Positions 38,775-50,500 of a DNA stretch of 64,000 nt are shown one piece after another. Each line of letters begins with the position of its first letter. Positions within the stretch are counted from its first letter, which is position 1. The notes under the pieces were generated by a model. It did no database searches. It was not told where the DNA came from and saw only the letters and a list, made by a program, of their open reading frames with translations. A program made the translations under genes and the position numbers. This DNA is from Lingula anatina. Its lineage: Eukaryota; Brachiopoda; Lingulata; Lingulida; Lingulidae. The stretch is taken from contig NW_019776068.1 in the NCBI RefSeq assembly GCF_001039355.2, forward strand, positions 646,975 through 710,974. The letters are read 5' to 3'.

Positions 38775-38888
38775 CAGGTCAGGAAGAGGTGAAAAAAATT
38801 AGTCAACATTTGATGTATGTTCTTGAGCTCAGTCAATATTCGGGAAAGGGACTAATTGTGTTATGCATAGCCAGACACAGCCAGGCAG
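38775..38888 (+). CDS. Candidate internal coding exon, phase 1-1
   Basis: A strong acceptor 'tttttgtcttttttattg' gcagcag offers tandem NAGNAG sites (exon start 38775 or 38778). The single open frame reads GQEEVKKISQHLMYVLELSQ, YSGKGLIVLCIARHSQA, ending in the consensus donor CAG|GTGAGT (GT at 38889). Both ends are phase 1, so it is a symmetric exon of 114 or 111 nt. The helical stretch followed by a hydrophobic strand suggests a folded cytoplasmic domain; family not recognised. Its phase does not match 36807 or 37588 directly, so another exon must intervene if they share a gene. Confidence 0.5.
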
Positions 38889-39147
38889 GTGAGTGTGCTC
38901 TCTTAACAGTAACTGTTGTTTTATTTGATAGGATCACAATGTGGGCATGGATTAATTGGATTTAAATTATATGCTGTGTCATGCAATACTTACTGTATAT
39001 GGTATTTAAACAAGTAGTCTAGCTAGAAGTGATGTAAGCAAGCATTTGAAAGAAAAAAAAGGGGTAAAATTTTACATTCAAAACATAATATCAGTAAAAT
39101 TTTGTCTTCTTCCATGCTCTTGATTTTTGTTGTCTTCATGTGAATGC

Positions 39148-39940
39148 TACCCTGAGTGTCAGAGCAACGTAAAAATTAGCTTGTAAATATTAAATATACC
39201 TTGGAGTCATTTTTACTAGCTCTGAGGAACAGCGGCCATGTTAGGCTTCCATCAATCAAATAGAACTGCTCCGCAGTGAATCTGCAGTTGAATGTCTTCA
39301 GACCAAAATGAAATGTTAAACAAATTTAATTCTGCTTTATTTAATTTTATTTGCTGTATTTAAGATGTTAAGTGAAAAAATAAATAATATTCTTTGAAAA
39401 GAAAAGATATATCCAATGTTTTTGTATTTTTTGCTTATCAGAGAACATTTAGTCCTGAGATATACACGTGCACAATACACATGCTTGCCGTGTGCCAAAT
39501 TTGACAGCTACACTGTATGCCCGATACCACTATAAGGGCTGCGCAATGGCTACACGAAAATCAGTTTTTACAGCAGAATGTTGCTTGTATTGTGGCACTG
39601 ACCTTCGACTGCAAGATATTTTCAATTCAAACTTCTAACTCCCCGTCAGGCACTTTAATTGCTTCTTGTCTTGTCTGCACGAGAAAACTTCAGCGCAAGG
39701 CGGGAAAGGCAGCTCCAGGCGGCCAAACCTGTGATGTACGAGACTTATGACTTCCAAATATGGATCCAGGCGGACACCACTGTGACATGTGACTTCCAAA
39801 TATGGAAGCGCCTCAGGCAGAATTTTGAAGAAGAACGCCCCCGAGTTGCCGCTGTTCGCTAGAGCCTGGTATTGCTGATATGGGTTATATATGAAATCAA
39901 GATCGAGCTGGCAATACCAGAATCTAGAACCTAGGGTAGT
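39148..39940 (+). repeat. Dispersed repeat (as 12222-12380) split by an insertion
   Basis: 39148-39218 ('taccctgagtgtcagagcaa'...) and 39866-39940 ('ctggtattgctgatatgggt'...) match the two halves of the reverse complement of 12222-12380, where they are contiguous apart from about five bases. Confidence 0.7.
39219..39865. mobile_element. MITE-like insertion with 18-bp imperfect inverted ends
   Basis: Left end GCTCTGAGGAACAGCGGC and right end GCCGCTGTTCGCTAGAGC are inverted copies with 15 of 18 matches. The element sits inside the older repeat at 39148-39940, which supplies an approximate empty site at 12222-12380. About five bases present in the empty site are missing here and no target duplication is clear. 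No transposase is encoded. Confidence 0.5.
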
Positions 39941-40150
39941 GAATGCAGAAAGAGGCTCTAAATTCAGACATAGCTGATGCGTTCATGGGTAAACATTTTG
40001 TGGCTTGAATACAAAGAGGATGTGAAGAATGAATTCAGGGGTGAATTTCAATGCCATTTTTGATTTTTGTGCACCAGCCCAACTCCTTTCCTGTTTCCCA
40101 CATTTCTTTACTCTTCCAGTGTACTGGTATATGTCATTTGGCAGGTACAC

Positions 40151-40195
<45 letters not shown>

Positions 40196-40205
40196 TAATA
40201 ATAAA
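40151..40205. repeat. (AAT)n microsatellite
   Basis: About 14 pure units, then imperfect. Confidence 0.95.
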
Positions 40206-41269
40206 CTCACTTCTCATGGGAGCTAGTGGATTGTGTTGGAGAATATTCCTGTCATCATGTAAGTTGGAGATGGGAGCACGTACCGTACTTGTATACTCAT
40301 TTGTACTGTACTTGGTAATATATTTTCAAGCGTAGTTTCCTTACTTTTTAGCTGCATTTGATAACTTTGTATTTCTACATTTTTCTGCTTGCTCATTTAC
40401 TAGAAGATGCTTTGAATCACATTGCTGTATGTTTGTTTGCTTTTATAAATTTGTACTTTTTTCTTTTTGTTATATTTTTGTATGTTACCCGTATATTTGT
40501 TCAGCTCCAAGTGTTTGAAGACAGTGCTTGGCCAATATTAAGATGTATATCTTTATAAAGCTGCCCCAGTAAGGATTCCTTTCTGTTAAAGAAAGAAACC
40601 TTTGTTACCCAACTCAATTCCCAGTATCACTTTCCTTCCTTAAAATGCCCTTATTTCCTGTGTTTTCTTGAGACAGAACTCGAGTTAGGAAGCAGCCTGT
40701 TGCTTTAAATCTGTATTCTATTTATCACAGTGTATATTTTCATGGTCTCACTTACAAGTGAGAAAAAATGCAGGTCCATAATGAAGTGAAAATCTGTGGC
40801 ATTTGCTGAAGTTGGTGGGAATGGACTGACAGGATTGCTGCAGGTATTTTATGAAAGTGAACTCTGGTGTAACAGTATTGAAGGAGGGATATTAGATTTT
40901 GCTTATGTGAATGGTGTCACTAATACTAGTCAGCAGGAAATATGGGATCATGTGGATATAGATTTCCACACCAATAGACCCTTATTCAAATGTTGCCTAG
41001 TTTTGAACAAAATAGTGTTGTCTGCCAAGAATCCAGTGATTAATTTTAGTTCATTTACTGTAATTAGAAAAGCATGATTTTCAAAAGTGTTTAAAAACTT
41101 TAAGTAGAATTACAAAAGTACATAGGCTCAGGCTATATATACTAGCTAGTAGAGTTTTACATGTATCATGTGAAAACGAGGCAATGTGTGTGATGGCAGA
41201 TGTCATTATAATGACTTGCCAGTCATTTCAAACTAAATTATCAAATTCCAAATGGAATAAAACATTGAG

Positions 41270-41368
41270 TCCAAGAGCAGGGATGGGTCAAGCTATAATT
41301 CGTGAGTAGGAGAAAATTGGTCTTTACCGCAGGGAAATTCATTTTGGTGGGAAAATCCCATAGAGTTG
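41270..41368 (+). repeat. Short dispersed repeat family, member 1
   Basis: Shares the order 'gagaaaatt', a gap, 'gaaaattt/gaaattcatttt', 'gtgggaaaat', then a short tail with 55675-55775 and 57300-57420. Confidence 0.4.
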
Positions 41369-42539
41369 GCCTTTAACCTGTTAAAACCTGTTTGACAGTT
41401 TTTACGTAATTTTACTCACTATTTGTGGATAAAGTATGCCTTTTTAAGTCAAAAAAGTTTGTGTTTTAGGGTAAAAATATTTCTTGTCAGTAGAATTAAG
41501 TGCCCATCTTATCTAGACCTAATCATTTTGTTTCTGTACATTTTTTGTTTAATGTCTGTATATTTGCCAGCCTGCCTATCTTTTTTATCCATAAATATGG
41601 GAACCATGTGATTCCCAACCTAAAGTTAAAGTGGTGTGTACCATATCAGGCATGCAAAAACCTAATGTAAGAGCTGCTAGAATGTGTCCCTTAGGTACAA
41701 TATTGTAGTTTTCAGTAGACAAGCAACTTTCAATGCTGTCATATATTTAATTGACTACAATGAAATTTTTACTTAATGGCATTTTGCTAGAGCTTATTTT
41801 GATCTAAAGAGGTTACAGATGAAACACAATTCAGATTAATTGAATCCTACACATGATCATCAGTAAATAATTTCCGCTTCTCATTCAAGTTTCATTTGGT
41901 AACAGCAGTAGGCTGCCATTAAATTAATATTTATCGTACTGTCAGAAAGAAAATGGTAGTTTGTAAAATGAGAATTGTAAAATACACACATGTACATATG
42001 GTAGGAGGAAAACTTGTTAAATAGTTGTATTTACATTTCCAAGCACTTTATCTTTAAAGAAAGTGTTGTGATACTCTTCAGTCATATCCTTGCATCCCAA
42101 TTTCATCAAAAAAGGACTAGTTTCAATTCGAGCTTATTAAGATACCCTGTACCAGGCAATTCTATCAGTAACTTTGTGGAATCTTTCTTTTAGAAATAAT
42201 GCTGTCCCTCTATGCAGTAGCACAAAAAACCTGCCATTATAAAATCAGCCTCGTAAAAGATAATTGCCACTTGCTAACATGAGTCTTAAATTTTGAAGCA
42301 CAAATGACTGGAGCCACAAATTATGAGTACCCCAACGTAAAATTTGTATAGCCAGGAGCACAGCGTTGGACCACACAAACAATTTGGATTTACTGTTTAT
42401 GGGTCCTATTGCTGTGCTAGTGGCTACTATTTTTGTGAGCGGTTCTTAATTTGTGGCTTTAGTCGTTACTTTGGGTGTTTGTGCCCACAAATCTGAGGCT
42501 CAAGTCCGCAAATGCCTAATCGGTTTATAAGGTCTTCAT

Positions 42540-43234
42540 ATAGAAAACAAAAAAAAGGGACACCACATTCAGTTTTGTGCTTGACAAGCTCTATAAAATG
42601 CAAAAAACAATAGGTCTCTAGCTTAACGGTTCTAGAATTAGAGAGAGTTTTTATTATGGCATCTAATGGCTGCTTGTCCTGTAAAATGCACCAATTGACC
42701 CCAAACTCACAAAGATGAAAAATGACCCTAAATGTAACGTCTGCTCATCTAATTATAGGTTAGATCTGCATAGTTTATGAAAATAAGCACAAATAATATT
42801 TTTTTTTTTGCAAAAAATTCCCATTTTTAGAAAATATTGGCCAATTAATTTGACCTTGAATTAAAGGTCAAAGGTCAAATCCAAGGGCATATTTGAAATC
42901 CCTACATATGACTTGCAGTCAGCCTTACATAGAAATTTTCCCCATAATTCCTTCGGTTTGGGAGCTATTTAGCATTTAATTTTGCAAATTTTGGACAAAG
43001 GTGCATTGCGATGAGCGTCTCGATTACTAGACACGTGCACCAACAAAGCCCAAAAATTTATGTGGAATGAGTTGAGATTATATGTGACCTAAATCCAAGA
43101 GATGGGTATGCAGGCTCTCGTAGTCTAGGAGAAGTGGTAATGGTGACATGGCAGCGGAGCCAGCGGATACGGCGGATGAGACAGGTCGGGACTTAAACCA
43201 TGTGAACTGCCAGCTCCTACAGTGCTGGTGGTAC
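42540..43234 (+). repeat. ~700-bp repeat, plus copy of an inverted pair
   Basis: Matches the reverse complement of 51803-52510 throughout: 'accccaaactcac', 'gcaaaaaattc', 'ccaagggcatatttgaaat', 'cataattccttcgg', 'gttgagattatatgtgacc', 'tcgggact'. It contains a perfect DR1 (AGGTCA-a-AGGTCA, 42865-42877). Its right end keeps a decayed hairpin 'actgccagc...gctggtggtac'. No coding capacity. Confidence 0.8.
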
Positions 43235-44404
43235 ATGTACAATTTAGACCAAGGTATCATAATCTGTTCAACACAGGAGATAAATAAAGTGTATATATTG
43301 CATGTAGAATTGGCATATGTTTTACTCTCACTATCTCTCTCTCTTTTTTCTCTCTAAAACAAGGACAAGTCTGATTTGTCTACTGAATTTTATTTTGTTG
43401 AAATATTTTAGAATGAATGATCAGTTCAAGTAGTTTTACAGGCCATCTTTATTTGTTAAGCAGGGATACCTTTTGAAATTATGCAGAGTTTTTATTCAAG
43501 TTTTAAAATTTTAGAGAATTGTCTTTAGACTCCTTTAGAATTGCTGCACAGAATTTTAAAAAGAACCCTTTGCCTTTTAAACCCTCATATGAATTCTCTG
43601 CAAGTATTGCATGATGAATTCTGAAGTAACCCATCTTTTAATTTAATAGGATTTTATTTGTGTGATTCACTACTACACTCACATAAATGTTTCTCTGTAA
43701 AGATGTTCAGAGATCCATTGTCAGTGACTTGAGAGTGGCATACTGTGAAGTTGATCAGAAAAAAATGAGAACAATGTCTTCTCAAGATTTCATCTTCTTC
43801 CTCATTTTATTCCCAGCGGGGAAAATAGTGGGGAGTTGTATCATATTAGCATCAATTATCCCTTACAAGACACAGCAGCTCATCATTTAGGCATTATCTG
43901 GAAAGAACCATTTTTTTTCATTTCATACAGTGTAATGATTAAGTCAGTTTATCAATTAAGTGTCTTTATGGCATTTGTTGCAAAGGTACCAGTACTTCTT
44001 TTTTATCTCTTTGAACAAGATGTCTGCAATTTGCATAGACAAGTATTGGTCAGTTGACACTTTTTTGCATACTTAGAGTCCTCAAGGTCTGTGTGGCAAT
44101 GCAAAAATGGATTATTCTAAAACACCTGTGGACAATTTTGTATACCCTCTTTTATTGGAAAGTTGAGGAGGAGCTGACATATACAGCCAAGGCTATAGGA
44201 ACTGGCAAGTCACTTGGAAAGGAACAAACCTTCCATACGGACTAATGTCACACCAAGGGTTAGGATCAGGTATTTGAACAGAGCAAATAGTGTAAGTGAT
44301 GGCCATGTTATTTTAGCTTTGAAATATGCTGAAACCAGCAAGGATCACAGTAATGTTTTGTAGAAAATCAAAAAGAAAGTAAATGTGAGACCTGATTCGA
44401 CATA
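43235..44404. other. No gene seen
   Basis: AT-rich; a pyrimidine-rich (CT)n tract near 43328-43357. No exon recognised. Confidence 0.4.
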
Positions 44405-44931
44405 TGTACTATTATAACGCCGACGAGGTTCTGGAGTCTTCAATCATTTATTCAACACTTAATTTTCATACAATTTTACCCATATTTTTACTCTAATTTT
44501 CCGTACTGATCACGCGTGTAATTATGTTCTTTTTATTGTTTATGGCGTGATTTCCAGAAACTTTCCATTGTCATGTTTACTTTACCATAGAACATTCCCT
44601 TATTAGGTAATGTCTAAGAACCTTGTTTTCAACTAAATATATATTATAATACTATTTGCATTACTCATACTTGAATCATGTCCAAAACTTAGTTATCATG
44701 TGATAAACAGTTGATCAAAATTAACATCTGTTATGAAATTGACCAATCACATTAAATGTTATTGACTTGGACCTTTTCCATCTTCTTCTGACACTAAAAA
44801 CATGTTCTACACTTGTTGACACTCGATGAAGCTTAATTTGCACTCAATATCACTCTAACTTTTCATCTATTTGATTTCCCTTTTATTACTAATTGTAATG
44901 AGTGTAAGGGTAAGTAATTAACTTTACAACA
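44405..44931 (-). mobile_element. Probable LTR of a Ty3/gypsy-type retrotransposon
   Basis: On the minus strand the segment starts TGTTGTAAAG (44931) and ends AATAGTACA (44405), the TG...CA of LTRs. Directly before the start is a polypurine tract (gaagaaaggg), and before that a frame reading RIRGRILLKK, like the tail of gypsy polyproteins. An AATAAA at 44452-44447 lies near the LTR 3' end, where R should end. A second copy of the junction word gtgtatgttgtaaag occurs about 50 bases upstream (to 44989). The interior of the element is otherwise missing. Confidence 0.45.
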
Positions 44932-45115
44932 TACACCCTTTCTTCAAAAGAATTCGTCCTCGAATTCTAAAACTTTACAACATACACTCCTTTTTGATTT
45001 TTTTTAAAGCAAAGCATATACTGAATAACATAAAATTCGCAAATCATTTAATCATAAACTCGCCATATTATCTTAATGAACTAAAAATATACTTGACATT
45101 AATTTGTTCCATGCA

Positions 45116-45684
45116 TCAATGTTCAATGTATTTACAAACAGGACATTGTGTCATAACATTTATTGTAAGAACACAATTATTGTCATTTCTTGTTATCTTA
45201 ATAATACGTCGTCTAAATCTATTATATGATATAACTTTATCCTTATTCAGTAGTAATTCAGTATAATATTTAACAGCAATATTTAAACGTCGTAGTAATA
45301 ATATGCTAACTTTGACTAAATGAGTAACATTCCATGCATAATATATTGCTTGAATAATACATTTACCAATACCTGATGGTATTTGATGCAACATATAAAC
45401 TATGTAATCTTCTGATATCATCATATAATGAGCAGAACCTATTAATTTTACAAAGTCCAATTGCTCATCTATAGAATTAAATTTTCCACAAAACATCAGT
45501 AAAATTGATTCGTTTATCACCTCAGAAGGAAATTTTATTTGAAAATTAGGTTCTCTTTTCTGTTTAAAATACAATTCATTTATGTATATTGAATGTTTAT
45601 ATGAACGTAAATTCTCAAAAAATTTAAAAGATAAGCTGACAATTCTGTCATCTATGTAAATATTATATACAAATTCGTCAGAAT
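45116..45684 (-). CDS. AT-rich terminal coding exon, possibly BTB/POZ-like
   Basis: On the minus strand a strong acceptor (tgttctattttttttcag, AG at 45686-45685) opens a ~189-codon frame: SDEFVYNIYIDDRIVSLSFK, then FFENLRSYKHSIYINEL, FPSEVINESILLMFCGKF, LDFVKLIGSAHYMMISEDYI, to TAA at 45118-45116. The order (short strands, then a helix ending ...LLMFCGKF, then a helix with LIGSAHYM) is like BTB/POZ domains, which mediate dimerisation and cullin binding, but no diagnostic motif is exact. There is no ATG near the start, consistent with an internal acceptor. Codons are unusually AT-rich compared with the cGAS-like gene, hinting at a mobile or foreign origin. Confidence 0.45.
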
Positions 45685-46143
45685 CTGAAAAAAAAATAGA
45701 ACATATTATAATTCATTCTAATTGATTAACAAATGTTTAATATCAATATTAAATACTTAACAATTGAAATAAAATATACTAATTATAATGACTACATTTT
45801 ACATAATATATTATAGATAACTAAAATCAATATGTTATAACTCAAATAAAATAGTGAATGATTTTAATAATAAGTATTATAATATTACATAATAGTAGTA
45901 ATCTTCAAGAATCAAATTGAAAATAACTTTGTGCATTTCTCAAAGTCATTATCATGATAATAATACATATATCAGTCTTTGATATCAAATTAACAATCAA
46001 GAAAATTCAATCTTCAAGTCATGGAAATGTCATTTTATGTTTGTACACACATCTTCGTGTTATAACAGTTCACTCGCAAAAATCATTGTATTGTGTTGTA
46101 TTACTAGACAAGAGTAGCAAGTCATGCCAAGTTTTGATCAAAA

Positions 46144-46410
46144 TCATTCTATATTGTGCTCAAATGTCTCGAACTGAACATAGAAAAGTGCATTAGCATG
46201 TTTAATACACAAAAACGCATAATATTCGCTTTTAAGTAATCTCCTTAAGCGAAATGCTGTAAACGTTTTTAACGGGATAGCTTCTTCCAAAATAATGGTC
46301 TTTCGATTTATGAGGTTTGTAATTTGCAAACCATGCCAATTTATCATCAAATATGGTCTGTAAATTCCTTCAACTCTTAAAATATCAAACGAAAAATGTC
46401 CAAAAATGTC
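46144..46410 (-). CDS. Possible upstream coding segment of the AT-rich gene
   Basis: The minus-strand frame reads FGHFSFDILRVEGIYRPYLM, LINRKTIILEEAIPLKTFTA, FRLRRLLKSEYYAFLC and looks protein-like. It lies 460 bases upstream of 45684 in the same orientation. I found neither a clear donor at its end nor an ATG at its start. It may be an exon or a relic. Confidence 0.25.
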   Translation of the reverse strand, partial: DIFGHFSFDILRVEGIYRPYLMINWHGLQITNLINRKTIILEEAIPLKTFTAFRLRRLLKSEYYAFLCIKHANALFYVQFETFEHNIE

Positions 46411-46623
46411 CAACAGTACATTTTATGTACACTGTACTTGAAGTAGAAAATTGAGAGTGATCATAGCATTTTAATGTATTTTAGAAAAATAGAAAGTGAA
46501 ATTGAATATTAACTAAGCTGTGTGTCATGAAATGAGATCAGTATTCTGGTGAAGTGACTTTTGTATATAATGAACAGAGTAGCTGCAATACCGGAATAAT
46601 GCACTATTTAAAGGGTGCTCTTT

Positions 46624-47531
46624 TACGGAGCTTTGTTAGTATCATATTAACTTTTTTTTATTTTCATTTAAGTTTTATGTTATGGAATTTTCACCGCGGT
46701 GAAAATTATTTCTACCGCGGTGAAAAATAATTTACACCGCGGTGGAAAATAATTTACACCAGGGTGGAAAATAATTTTCACCGCGGTGGTAATTCCTGGC
46801 CATCTCGGCCCGGGTAATGTATACATGTAGGTTATACGAATCCAATATTTACCAGATGTCTGGAAAGGACGTTGATAAAGACAAGCACATGCACATGCAC
46901 GCGGTTTAACCGTCTATGTGCCAATCATCCCAGGAATCTGGAGGAAGCGGGCAGTATTCGATAGATTAAAAATCACCGAAATGCTGCAATGTTGTTCGTG
47001 GCTTTTCCCTTTATAATAACTTGCGTATTCTTGGGAATATTGGTAGAAAGAAACCTTTCTGAAGAAGCCGAGATTACATCTATTAAGATAAGATCTAAGA
47101 AACACATCACAAAAAAATATTTAAAAATACATTGTCCAAAAATAATGTTAAGTATTTAGTAATAACAATGGGATTCCCTTTGCATAAAACTGCAAGCGGG
47201 ACTTTTAATTATATAGGTGGTAAATATAGATGGGAAACGGCAGTGGCCCCACGAACAGATCCACCAACCTTGTGTGTATGTAACAATAGCATGCACCGTG
47301 ACGGAATCTGGCAAATGTAAGGTTCTCATTACCTATTCATCACCCGGGCCGAGATGGCCAGGAATTACCACCGCGGTGAAAATTAATTCCCACCGCGGTG
47401 TAAATTATTTTCACCGTGGTGAAAATTATTTTCACCACGGTAGAAATAATTTTCACCGCGGTGAAAATTCCATAAAATAAAACTTAAATGAAAATAGAAA
47501 AAAGTTAATATGATACTAACAAAGCTCCGTA
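46624..47531. mobile_element. Fold-back MITE, 908 bp, with CCGCGG-bearing ~190-bp inverted arms
   Basis: The left arm begins TACGGAGCTTTGTTAGTATC (46624) and the right arm ends with its reverse complement (47531). The arms match for about 190 bases (to about 46815 and from about 47338), including 'tggccatctcggcccggg'. Each arm holds five tandem units of the palindrome ACCGCGGT separated by 'gaaaattatttt'. CTCTTT flanks both ends (46618-46623 and 47532-47537), a 6-bp target duplication. The ~520-bp interior encodes nothing recognised. Confidence 0.8.
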
Positions 47532-47537
47532 CTCTTT

Positions 47538-50500
47538 GTATTTATATTAGAAGCAGTGGTGTAAACCCGGGATCCGTAGATCTTTTGTCACGATAAATGA
47601 CTGGGTAAGTCAATCCCTTTAAATGCCCTCTTGCAGTACATTAACAGGAAAACACAATAGCAATAGGTATAGATAATACAGCACAGAAGGGATCACAGAT
47701 CCAGAGGGACAGACAAGATTGAGAGATTGTAAGTTTAAGGATCTGAGACAGATCACTTATCATCTTCGATAAAGTCAGGAGACAGAGCAGGACCTTATGT
47801 AAACTTTAAGTGACACAAGCTATAGATGGTATTTATTGATCATGGCATATTATCTTGTGTTAATGTAGGTATATATATATATATATATATGTATTTTAAA
47901 GAGCGGCCAGGAAATGAACCCAGTGACGGGAGAATCCAGACACAACATAGAATACATTGAAGTTTTACAGTTCATTCAATTTTACCAAGTTTAAATATAG
48001 ATATAAATTCACTTTTAATTGCTGTTCAGATGTTTTATTCATGCATATTTAAGGCATTTCCAAGACTGTGCATTTTTCAAATTTAAATGATTATTTTTAG
48101 CTGTTTGATCCTTAAGCATTAAACTGAAAGTGTCATGCAGCCAATGCAGATCCAGGAGGAAGGCAGTCCAAGGATGTCAACAATGTATAATATTATTATT
48201 AACCTCAAAGTTTTGAACTTTCATCTACAAAACAAAACCCCAACTTTACTTAATAATGTTAAACAATCAATATATTGGCTCCGGTATATGCTGCTGAACC
48301 TATAGCTCGAGCTACGCTACTTGGATCACTCAGCTTTAAACACGAAACAATCTGAAAATGACAGGATAAGATTTTAACCTGAGATAAATCGGGCTGGTGC
48401 AAAGTTGCGTACGTCAGCCCTTGCCAGTGGAAGCTGATACCTTGAAATCGGGTAACTGAGTGTCTGTGTTTTGGGGTTTATGTCATGTTTTTTCTGTTGA
48501 TGTCACTTTTAAGTGTCGTAACTGTTTGGGAGGCTGGAGAATGTACATATTAACATCCCATCCTCCATCTTTTGTTTAGCAGTAGGGAACTCGAGGATCA
48601 AAGTATGACCTGGCCTGTTTCACTTATGGTTTCTCACCCCTCCTCCACCCTACCCATTTAATCTGGTCTTATCGCTATTTAATTTGGCCATTTATTGGTA
48701 GATGATGGCTTATTTTAAAGAAAGGAGGTTCCGAAAAACATCCTTATGTGATTCAGTTTGCTGATATACAGTTTTAACTGTATATAATTTTTTTTTTTTA
48801 AATCCTAGCTGTTACTTATTAGGTAAATGTAGTTTTGTAGATTGTAACTTAACCCCCGTTAGATCAATCACTACATTGTACACAAAATTGTCACAAAGAA
48901 AACTTAAATAGTTGAAGAATTGTATGTACATTGAAAAATAATTAAGGCAGGTAGAGACCATGCACCCCACTAACTCTCCCAGCTATATTATTCTGCAGTG
49001 GCAACATTTGTAATCAACAGGTGCCTGACTGCTTTTGTATAAATATCAGATATTTTGATATAGATGGTTACAGCACCTTTGTATAGACTTAAGTATAGTT
49101 TTCTGTTGCTTTTAGCAGTTCATGCTAGCTGTAAAAGCAAACAGCTTTATCTTTTGATCAGCTGACTTAGTTTAAGGAAAATCATGTATACTCATAAGTG
49201 TGTCAAGGTGAAAGGCAAAGGACTGTAGCGGGGTTCATAGACAAAATCAACCTACCAGTGAATGCATGCATCCAGTTCTTTGTTGAGTCTCTCTACAGAC
49301 AAGGTAACTGTCACTGCAACTCATACTTCTGGCAGGGTAAGTAAGTGCAGTCACTTTCAAAGAAATATTTTTTAAAAGGGTCTTATACAAAAATAATTTA
49401 ACTATTAATAAGACAAGCAAGCAGTGTTATGTGTTGTTAGAATTGAGCTCAATCATAACCTGCAGATGATTCATCCTTGCAAAGCTATTCAGGTGAAATT
49501 TTGTGTGAGAAGAGACTGCGTGAGTGGGTCACTCAGGTTATGACATAACTATCCATTGATAATTGCAACCTTAGTATTTTTTTTTATTGAGTTTGTATGG
49601 AACAGACTGTTGATTCTAAAAAAGAATATTTGTGTTGTTAGCATGCCATGTGCACTTGGATGATGCAATGACCAGTTAGCAAAGTCACTTGGGAATGTCT
49701 TATATACCACCACTTTTTTTACACGTGTGTGTTGTATGTTTTTTACTATTGATGCCAAATGTCTGCATGCACAACATTTGTCATAGAATAATGAGGACAA
49801 TCATAGCAATATTTTTTCCTGTATTTTCTCAAATTTCAGTCAAACCATCACAATTGAAATGAATGAGTGACACTGTTGAACCTCTGTCATATTTCAAAGA
49901 TTCTTGACCCTTCATTTAGTACTGTCTTCCTTGCTGTTCCTCTCAACTTTTTAAGGGGTTCTAAGTATGTCAGATATTTCTTCACGCAAACATTGTAATG
50001 AAATTTGAAACTTGTTCTGTGATATGTGAGTGTTTTGTCAAACCTAATGCTCCACCTGGCTGTGTAATGACATAAGATAACCCTGCTATGTTTTCCCCCA
50101 TAGAATTCTTGACAGCTGCATATTATTGGCTTTATGGATCATGTATTGAAATCGTAGATTTACTGACTGTCTTGTTTGTTTGGAAAATTATACGAGTGAT
50201 GAACAATGCAATGGTCCTGTCAAAACGTTATATTTTAAAAAGTCCATTGCACAAGTCTCAAGTTTCAAAAATTATCACCATATGTGATTTTGAGATTGGT
50301 GGCAAGTTTTCATTAATCATCAGTCAGAGGGAAAAACATCCTGTTGAAGGTCCTGAAAGTATAACTGTAATCAGGTTTATATATCAGGTAATTTTCCATG
50401 ATAAAAAAGGATGAGGTTACATTAAGACTTTTATTTTACAAAATGACAAAGAAATTAACGAGCGTGGTGCATTTTGTATACATTGAAACACTGTTGGAGA

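Larger units (their letters stand above)
39941..42539. other. No gene seen; (AAT)n and a short dispersed repeat
   Basis: AT-rich, with (AAT)n at 40151-40205 and a copy of the 41270 repeat family. The frame at 40796-41074 has no recognisable features. Confidence 0.4.

Noticed and set aside
49238-49335. Open segment ending in a consensus donor (GGCAGG|GTAAGT)
   Set aside because: No pyrimidine-rich acceptor upstream and no neighbouring exon in a compatible phase; kept only as a remark.
50088-50414. 108-codon frame after an acceptor-like 'tgttttcccccatag'
   Set aside because: Composition is typical of AT-rich non-coding DNA and no domain or compatible neighbour exon was seen.
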